In this document: one piece after another, positions 56,918 through 64,000 of the stretch
Layout of the letters: each line of letters starts with the position of its first letter
Numbering within the stretch: the stretch's first letter is position 1
DNA from: Megaustenia siamemsis
Lineage: Eukaryota; Mollusca; Gastropoda; Stylommatophora; Ariophantidae
DNA: 64,000 nt
NCBI GenBank assembly: GCA_032433765.1
Contig: JAVIAB010000139.1
Location: forward strand, 47,240,421-47,304,420
Reading direction: 5' to 3'
Notes under the pieces: generated by a model
Told to the model about the DNA's origin: nothing
What the model saw: only the letters and a program-made list of their open reading frames with translations
The model's database searches: none
Made by a program: the position numbers and the translations under genes

Positions 56918-58993
56918 ATGGATTTATCAGACTCTCTGGAAGGACCCAGTCTGAATTCAAGTGACTGGATGTCCAACAGTACCTCAAGCGCTTTACAACT
57001 GCCTGTTATCATTCCTGTAGGAGGCAGTCACAGTCTGCTAGATGACACAACTGAAAATCCCCCAGTGTTCATCTCTAATAAACCCTGTGGTGAGGCATTG
57101 TCCTCCCAAACTCCAGCAGCAGCCAAACTTCCAGGCTCATTAGATGCTCTACTATATATCGTGATAGTACTGATGTTTTATGCCTTCAGTATTGCTGTCC
57201 TCATGGTGAAATACATCCGACGTGAGCGGGAAGAAGCCAATCTTAGAAACTACTATCATGAGTTTGTTTCCAGGGACAAGTTCCGATCAGCTCAGTACAA
57301 AAATAAGCAGTTCATGAAACGGATATTTGGTAAGGGCTCTCAGAAAGAGGACCATTCTCTGTCTGCTGTAGAGGAAGAAGCTTGGGGCACTCCCCAAATC
57401 ATGAGGAATACAAGTAAACATAAAAATCAAGCCCAAACTATTTCTCAGCATGGTAATACATTTAGTAGATTAATTGTGGACAATTTTGAAGAAAAACCTG
57501 CTAAAGAAAGTTTTACATTTCTTGGTGCCAAGAATCAGTTTTGTAAAAATATGTTCTTTGGCAAAAAGTTCTGCAACAAGCAGTTGTGTTCAAAATGTGT
57601 GTCTGAGAGTGTGCCTACAATTGATTGGGGAGATGAAAGGGTTAACTGTGTGTCGGGTAGCAAGCAAGAGCATAGATGGAACAACACAGTAGAGGTACGT
57701 TTACTAACTTCTGAAGAGAGGGCTCTTCCTGAAGGGCAGTCATATAGGAATAATGATAATGACTTGAAAGAATGCAATTACTTGTTTGATAGAGTGGACA
57801 GTATCTTTTTGCCTATAATAGAATGTGATTCAGATAAGGAGAATGAAGATATTGGAAAAGTACAACTTATGCCAAAAAAGAGAAACAGTGAAGATGTTCT
57901 TCTGCATTCTAGTTACAGAACTGCTGTAGATGAGCCAGCTCTTGTATCTTCATGTTCTTTAGAGGTATCTGAACTATTGGCCAACTTGCCCCCTCTAGGG
58001 GCAGCTAACACAAGCAAAAGCAATGATATGGACACACTAGATGGGTTGTCTAATCTTGACAGTGAGGCTGAGAGCCAGTCATTGCTCAATTATTCTGCCA
58101 GTATGAAAGGTACTAATAGTGGTGGTCAGAAAAAGGGGAGCCCAGTAATTAGAAATAAAAGTGCCAGTGGTGATGATCGACTTAAAGACCTGAGTGATTT
58201 TCTGTCAGAAAGAACATCTCTTCTCTCATGCACGTTGTCCATCGATGATGGTGAGGATGAAGATATTGTCACAAACCTAAGTTCATCCAAACATCATCCA
58301 AATGGAATTTCCCTTTCCAATAGTAATGGAAGAATAAAGGAAGATTTAAAAAGCAATGGAAAATCTATTCTTAACTCATTGTCTAAATCAGTGAGCAGTG
58401 ATGAAGAGGAAGTGATAAAAATTCTTAGTGATATCACAATGTTGACAGAAGAGTCAGGTGTGTTCAAAAACTTAAAGTATTTTCTCAGAAGCTTTTCAAA
58501 ACATGAGGAAGTTGAAGATGTGCACGAGAAGTCAAACTTGTTGCCCAGGGAAACCTATTTTGGTCCTGGTAGTCCTAAAAGTTTCTACCATGATTCTCAA
58601 AGTGCAGTAGTTTCCACCAAATGTGACCATGTCAACCAGAACTGTCTTTACCCTGATATGGACACTATAGATGATGACATATTGAACCAGGAGGAGTGTG
58701 AAAACTACGGCAACAGATGGGGATACACTTATGATGAGGAAGATGAAATTTACTCAGAGGGAGACAAATCTTCCAGTTTTGGGGAGTATTGTATGGGAGA
58801 AACCAGTGGCTCACAGGTTATAGACATTAGCAAGCCACTGGTCAGACGTCAGCTAGATTCTGTGACCAAAGATGGATTAAGCCGTGCTTTTATTGGATTA
58901 GATGATTCCTGGACTGAAGATTTCCCACCATTGAACAAACCAAATCCCATGCTGGCTGGGTATGGATCTGCAAGGAAGGAAACTAAAGTTTAA
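56918..58993 (+). CDS. KCNE-like single-pass membrane protein with long acidic tail
   Basis: 691 codons without an intron; the ATG has a good context (ACAATGG). Seen: N-glycosylation sequons at N13 and N20 and no signal peptide. A hydrophobic helix spans about 77-99 (LYIVIVLMFYAFSIAVLMV) and is followed at once by KYIRRERE. Then come about 590 residues, Ser/Asp/Glu-rich, with a Cys cluster (209, 219, 224, 227), SDEEEV-type acidic Ser clusters and C-terminal ETKV. Known: KCNE proteins are short type I subunits that tune voltage-gated K+ channels, with N-terminal sequons, one helix containing (I/L)FYA/GFF-like residues and a juxtamembrane YxRSRK/YIRSKK. Inferred: this is a KCNE relative with N-terminus outside and tail in the cytosol. 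Against: human KCNE tails are far shorter, and the similarity covers only about 45 residues. The acidic Ser sites suggest CK2-type phosphorylation. Real gene: very likely. KCNE kinship: moderate. Confidence 0.88.
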   Translation: MDLSDSLEGPSLNSSDWMSNSTSSALQLPVIIPVGGSHSLLDDTTENPPVFISNKPCGEALSSQTPAAAKLPGSLDALLYIVIVLMFYAFSIAVLMVKYIRREREEANLRNYYHEFVSRDKFRSAQYKNKQFMKRIFGKGSQKEDHSLSAVEEEAWGTPQIMRNTSKHKNQAQTISQHGNTFSRLIVDNFEEKPAKESFTFLGAKNQFCKNMFFGKKFCNKQLCSKCVSESVPTIDWGDERVNCVSGSKQEHRWNNTVEVRLLTSEERALPEGQSYRNNDNDLKECNYLFDRVDSIFLPIIECDSDKENEDIGKVQLMPKKRNSEDVLLHSSYRTAVDEPALVSSCSLEVSELLANLPPLGAANTSKSNDMDTLDGLSNLDSEAESQSLLNYSASMKGTNSGGQKKGSPVIRNKSASGDDRLKDLSDFLSERTSLLSCTLSIDDGEDEDIVTNLSSSKHHPNGISLSNSNGRIKEDLKSNGKSILNSLSKSVSSDEEEVIKILSDITMLTEESGVFKNLKYFLRSFSKHEEVEDVHEKSNLLPRETYFGPGSPKSFYHDSQSAVVSTKCDHVNQNCLYPDMDTIDDDILNQEECENYGNRWGYTYDEEDEIYSEGDKSSSFGEYCMGETSGSQVIDISKPLVRRQLDSVTKDGLSRAFIGLDDSWTEDFPPLNKPNPMLAGYGSARKETKV

Positions 58994-59051
58994 TATTTTA
59001 TGTTTGTTTGTTGTTTTTTTACCTAGGAAATTATTAAACCAAAAGATTATC

Positions 59052-59057
59052 AATAAA
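59052..59057 (+). promoter_or_regulatory. AATAAA poly(A) signal
   Basis: First AATAAA after the stop, 59 nt downstream, in an AT-rich context. Longer 3' ends are possible because the next kilobase contains other AT-rich hexamer variants. Confidence 0.6.
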
Positions 59058-59059
59058 TG

Positions 59060-60000
59060 TTAATGTACTGCCATTGAAGATAATTATAGTTAATGTAGCC
59101 TGTTCATTTGAGGACTTTATCCAGTAGACTGTTGGACTAAATGTCCCTCATGGTGCCTGCCTTGGCAATACTTGTTTGTAGTTAGTCTTTATGTCCTGGC
59201 TCCATCACTTTTTTGGCCATTCATTTCCCTTTAACTGATTACTAGGTCCATCATTGTTCTGTCTGTACTATTGTATCATTTAATGTGTACAAAATGTGTT
59301 TTTCCTTCATTAATTTTAGGAGCCATTTCTCAGTCCTCCAGTCTTTCCTTGATATTCATATCTCCTGGCTAAATTGTATATCTTGACCATAAAAGAATAT
59401 GACAATAACACTTGCACAAAATGGTTGGGTCTACTATTGTAGCGGACATTATTTGTATATCTTCAATATAAATATTTATGATTTAAACAGCTTCAACATT
59501 TTATTTTAAATGTTTTTTCTGTGTGTGTATAGTATATTACTTCAAAGTTTTATACTTTTGAAGCAATAAGTTCATAGTATGTTGAGTTATAGTTCAACTC
59601 TGTGTACATTCTGCCCTCCACACTATAGGTTTATGGACATAAGACTACTATTAAATTGGTAAAAAATGGAATATTTCTACAATAATCAAATCATAACTCT
59701 TGATAATGTTGAATAACACGCACAAAAATGTCATACAATGTACTGTACTGCAACAGCATGTTTTATAAATGTAAAATTGCAGTATCAATGGCTTTATGAT
59801 TTTTTTTATCCAACTATTTCTTGGTATACCTTATGGTTGACTTACTGTACTGGTGGACAGTAACATCTTCACTTTCTTGTAATCTCTTGGGAGCACTGAA
59901 ACACTAGAAGCACAATGCCTTAAGGATTACAGCTGAATCTTTTATTATATTTTAATGTTACCACAATGTTCCAGGTGAAACCACAAGAAATACTGTACAC
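59060..60000. other. 3' flank of the KCNE-like gene
   Basis: AT-rich, without ORFs. It may be extended 3' untranslated sequence. Confidence 0.5.
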
Positions 60001-60014
60001 CCAAAGCAGAGTAT

Positions 60015-60270
60015 AAAAAAAAAAGTAAAGTATCCCCGTCACGCCAAGTGGCGTATAAGGAATATGGTGTTAGTTACCATAAATTTTACAGACCTTCGGC
60101 ACATGATTTTTGGGGTAGTGTGGTCAGTATTACATCCGTGCCGCTTTACTTTCCCAGAAAAAAAATCCGGTACCCATTAAAGGTGAACCGGAGGCCATCG
60201 GCTGGGATCGAACCCTACCTCTTGTCCTTTGTAGTCTAGTTCACTAACCACTGAGCTATCGCAGCTCCCA
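60015..60270 (-). mobile_element. tRNA-derived SINE, copy 4
   Basis: The minus-strand copy contains the B box complement GGGATCGAACCC (60204-60215), the A box complement CTAACCACTGAGCTATCG and the SINE body. AAAGCAGAGTAT flanks it (60003-60014 and 60271-60282). It is the most complete copy, with the CTTCGGCACATGATTTTTGG segment. Confidence 0.93.
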
Positions 60271-60282
60271 AAGCAGAGTATG

Positions 60283-62400
60283 ACATAAACAAAATTGTTT
60301 AACATCCAAAACTGAGTTTTACTGGTCTATATCTTTGCCATTTCTTTCATTTTCTAATTTTTTTTCTGAATGCTCTTTTTTTAAAAAAATCAAGTTTCTT
60401 TGCATCGTTTATGATTTAAAATGCAGACCATACCATTTAATATAGGCCTAATTATAAATTTCACAGCAAGAAAGAAAAAAGAATTTATAGAGGCCTATAA
60501 TGTTTGGTCAATAGCGCTTACCCTTTTTCTCTAAACAATGAGACAGAGGGCCTGCACTTTCCCCACCAGGCAGGCTCCACGAGATGAACACTACATGACT
60601 TTCTTCTAGACTGTGACATCTTCAAGTTGCACTGTTGTTTGCCATGCACCCCAGTGCATCCAATTTCAACGTGTTAGTGTCCTTCTTTTCCTGGTCCCAA
60701 CCCTTTGACCTGTCCAAATTGAGTAATCCCTTGGTAGCATTGCTACCACTAGAACATCTGTTGGAGAGGTGACCACACAGGCCCTCATTCACTTTGTGGT
60801 GGAGACAAGTCAGAGGAGAAAATCTGTACAGGTGCTCTATTGGTAAAATTTTAATGCATAAAACTTTATTTTATAGTAGAAGAATATCCATTAAGTTAAA
60901 ACGTTGCTCAGTGTCAGATCTGATTGGTCATGGCTGAGGCAGTTAGAGCTGGCTCCAAGACATAGGGTGTCATGAAGGTTGGAGACCAAAAAAAAAAAAG
61001 ACAAAATAATGGCAAGAAAAAATAAGACACAAGAATGGAGATGCAGCAAAAGCATGTCAACCTCAAATCCAACGACAGTTATTCTGTGTTTAGACATGAC
61101 TGCCACTCTAGAACAGGACTATACATAACAAACATTATGTTTGCTCTTTAGTGACCTACAAGAACACAACGATTGATCTCTCAAGATAGAAAGTTTATTG
61201 CTGAGGAAAAAGATCTTCATTGCCAGCCTATTTTTTTGTTGTTGATGATTTTACAAACTGTTTTTGTGTGATGTGGTTTCAATATGAGATGCCTCAGATC
61301 TAGCAGTAATATCTCATTTCCATAATTTTTCTAATCTTGCATTTATGATACATGTTCTGCAGACATTAACATATTCCGTACAAGCTGCAAAATGAAGCTC
61401 CAGTAACCGAGCAAGAAACCCAGTAGTGACATTTTGCGGTTTTTAATTTATTGACATTTCAACTAAAACCTTATAATTCTCTTAGTTAACCTCTTTTATT
61501 ACCTGAGCAAATTGTCAGAACAAACCATGTGTTTTAGATCAAGTTTCATTTATTATCTTGCTGTTATTTCAATTCTTTAAAAAAAATTATGAAAAATGGC
61601 CTGGCCACATCATTTTAAACCCCTTAGAAGTGTATGAGTTAAGTGCAATGATATTATCTCTGTGCACAATAGCCTAATCTAGTACTTTAGTTGATTGATT
61701 TGTGTTGCAGAATTCTTTAGTTAGATGGGGCAAGGTGAAAAAAAAAACTAGTAAACTTCAGAAAAACTACGCCTTGTTTTTTAATTACTCATTTGAAGAA
61801 TCTATATCACTGCAAACTCAGTCATTTCTCAACAGATGGCACAAAGTAGGCAAGCTGACAATTCTTATAATTTGCTGCTCACAATACTCTAGATTCATCT
61901 TTTCAGTCATCCTTTCCTACTTGTATCTTGCCAGACTTTCATTTCTCTGCCTCATAATTTCAATCTCATCATTCACTGTGTCACTTTCCTTGAAGTGATT
62001 ATATGGAAATGATCATATTTATTATTTTTCTTGTCAAGCTCACAAGTTCTCACTGCTGATGCCCTTGAAGAAAGCTTGTCAGTTCTTACCTTCCTATGAA
62101 CTACTTAGTGACCAGCATAAAAGATTGACATGTAACAATCCTGAAAACCTGTGGCCATGACAAACCAATTATAATGCATTTTATTTAACTGCTCTTTGTT
62201 TGGTATTAAATTGTCATTCATTGTCGACACAGATCCTCTGAAAACTGTGATTTATAGTCAAATCTTGTATAATTGTTTTAGTAATCAATTGCCATTCAGA
62301 TGTTCTCATCATTTTAGAAAATGATTTCATGCTATTTATTTGATCTTTTTTTTTTTTAAAGAACCTTAAAAAGTTATTAGATTAACCAGCTCATAAATAA
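60283..62400. other. Unannotated region
   Basis: No recognised genes. The ORF at 61702-61998 has a hydrophobic end but no known motif; the minus ORF at 60891-61106 likewise. Confidence 0.5.
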
Positions 62401-62409
62401 ATGTATCAT

Positions 62410-62820
62410 GTAGTTATGAGGTTCAGTCAAAAATGTATGCACTTTAGTGTCAAGTCATGGCAAGAGCATGAAAATGGGTGTGAACTCTAGCTCTCTATAT
62501 ATACACTCCTTGAAATCATGCACTTCTCCCATCACTTCACCTTCCTGGTGCCCTAATTGTAGAACTGCTTTTTCTGAGCTCCTAAACCATGTTCCCAGTT
62601 CACTTATGCTCATGAAGCAAACTCTCAAGTTTGGAAACAGAAAGAAGTCACTTTCTGCCAAGTCAAGACTCTTACAGCTGTACAGTGATAATGCTGCTGC
62701 TCCATGCTCTGATTGCAAATGCATGAGAAGATGGGAAACCTTTAACATGTGAAACTGCTTATGTAAAGTCTTCACTGTGGTCCCATTGCTTAGTCTGAAC
62801 TCAGTCATAATTTCCTACAT
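62410..62820 (-). pseudogene. Possible mariner transposase scrap
   Basis: The minus-strand frame 62808-62455 contains SLDLAESDFFLFPNLR, close to the SPDLAPSDFFLFP block at the third catalytic Asp of mariner transposases. GTTCAGTCAAAAATGTATGC at about 62421-62440 resembles a terminal repeat of such elements. The rest of the frame does not align by eye, and the first Asp motifs are absent. Low confidence. Confidence 0.4.
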
Positions 62821-62878
62821 TGTTATGCACCTCTTGTGAGTACTAGGGCCTCAACATCATTTACAATGGGATGGTCTG

Positions 62879-63617
62879 TCACTTCTTAGTTTATCCTTAG
62901 CTCCCTAAACCACTTCTTGGTTTATCCTTAGCTCCCTAAACCACTTCTTGGTTTATCCTTAGCTCCCTAAACCACTTCTTGGTTTATCCTTAGCTCCCTA
63001 AACCACTTCTTGGTTTATCCTTAGCTCCCTAAACCACTTCTTGGTTTATCCTTAGCTCCCTAAACCACTTCTTGGTTTATCCTTAGCTCCCTAAACCACT
63101 TCTTGGTTTATCCTTAGCTCCCTAAACCACTTCTTGGTTTATCCTTAGCTCCCTAAACCACTTCTTGGTTTATCCTTAGCTCCCTAAACCACTTCTTGGT
63201 TTATCCTTAGCTCCCTAAACCACTTCTTGGTTTATCCTTAGCTCCCTAAACCACTTCTTGGTTTATCCTTAGCTCCCTAAACCACTTCTTGGTTTATCCT
63301 TAGCTCCCTAAACCACTTCTTGGTTTATCCTTAGCTCCCTAAACCACTTCTTGGTTTATCCTTAGCTCCCTAAACCACTTCTTGGTTTATCCTTAGCTCC
63401 CTAAACCACTTCTTGGTTTATCCTTAGCTCCCTAAACCACTTCTTGGTTTATCCTTAGCTCCCTAAACCACTTCTTGGTTTATCCTTAGCTCCCTAAACC
63501 ACTTCTTGGTTTATCCTTAGCTCCCTAAACCACTTCTTGGTTTATCCTTAGCTCCCTAAACCACTTCTTGGTTTATCCTTAGCTCCCTAAACCACTTCTT
63601 GGTTTATCCTTAGCTCC
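62879..63617. repeat. 31-bp satellite, about 24 nearly identical copies
   Basis: The unit CTCCCTAAACCACTTCTTGG plus TTTATCCTTAG repeats without length change. I see only one base difference, in the first unit (CTTAG for CTTGG). Each unit contains the 7-bp inverted repeat TAAACCA-CTTCT-TGGTTTA. Confidence 0.98.
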
Positions 63618-64000
63618 TTTGTGTCCTTTTTGAAAGTGATTCTGCTTCAGAATTCACTCTGATAAGTCAAAAGCAAGGTGGCACTACAAAGAAACCATGG
63701 ATTCAAACCTGGAAATATCTTGTTTGATGTCTTACCTCTGGACCAGGCGATTCCTGATTCATTTTTTTCCCCACTGCTTCAGTGTCATAGAAAGGCAGAC
63801 ATCATTATCTACAGCAAACTCTGCATCACTAATTTCTTTTGTGGAGATGCCCTACAGGCACAGAAATTTAATTACATAAAATGCCTCAGTGATGTATCAT
63901 AGACAAAGCTGTATCAGATTCCCAACAATTTCTCTTTCACATTGCATGCCCTGTGTGGACAATTTAAACCAATAGAGGGTGTCTTTACAGTGATACTCCT
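63618..64000. other. Unannotated end of window
   Basis: Two overlapping plus-strand ORFs (63678-63902) without recognised motifs. Nothing else supported. Confidence 0.45.

Noticed and set aside
57474..57777. Short ORFs overlapping the KCNE-like gene
   Set aside because: Alternative-frame shadows of the 691-codon ORF, with no independent support.
62447..62752. Plus-strand 101-codon ORF
   Set aside because: It overlaps the minus-strand frame with a mariner-like block and has no recognisable motif itself.

Overview
The window is eukaryotic and animal, most likely arthropod. It is AT-rich, full of microsatellites and minisatellites, and packed with decayed transposable elements. The evidence is APE-type LINEs, BED-finger hAT elements, Tc1/mariner transposases with arthropod-type motifs, and a tRNA-derived SINE. 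A chelicerate such as a horseshoe crab or spider is my guess, but nothing here proves it. I find no bacterial genes, operons, CRISPR arrays or rRNA genes.

Only one convincing host gene is present: a 691-codon uninterrupted ORF at 56918-58993 (+). It encodes a single-pass membrane protein. Its N-terminus, membrane helix and following basic stretch resemble vertebrate KCNE potassium-channel subunits, but it carries a cytoplasmic tail of about 590 residues ending in a PDZ-ligand-like tetrapeptide. Possible splice acceptors lie upstream and an AATAAA follows the stop, so this is probably the last coding exon of a gene whose 5' exons are further upstream.

Layout. 1-4.7 kb: minisatellite (45/43-bp unit), GT microsatellites, a truncated LINE, a Tc1 relic and a hAT-like MITE. 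5-12 kb: an inverted repeat, a SINE, then a 3.8-kb hAT relic containing a LINE fragment and another SINE. 12.5-15.6 kb: a near full-length dead LINE with an 11-bp target duplication. 16-19 kb: 25-bp minisatellite, a LINE with a 5' inversion, and a three-level nest (SINE, LINE, tRNA-like insertion). 20-23.6 kb: a second hAT split by a LINE. 25-28 kb: eroded minus-strand LINE remains. 28.8-45 kb: a 40-bp repeat, three copies of an unclassified repeat (two inverted around a 1.2-kb spacer), LINE scraps, and a LINE endonuclease region broken by two later insertions. 45.6-55.1 kb: two related RNase H-bearing LINE copies, the second split by mariner elements. 55.5-56.1 kb: one more LINE end. 57-59 kb: the KCNE-like gene. 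60 kb: fourth SINE. 62.9-63.6 kb: a nearly perfect 31-bp satellite.

The mobile elements are almost all dead, broken by stops, frameshifts and nested insertions. I group the LINEs by shared protein motifs: A (RT plus RNase H), B (tail of GAT triplets), C (the 12.5-15.6 kb element), D, E and F. These letters are local labels, not database names. All family assignments come from reading motifs by eye.
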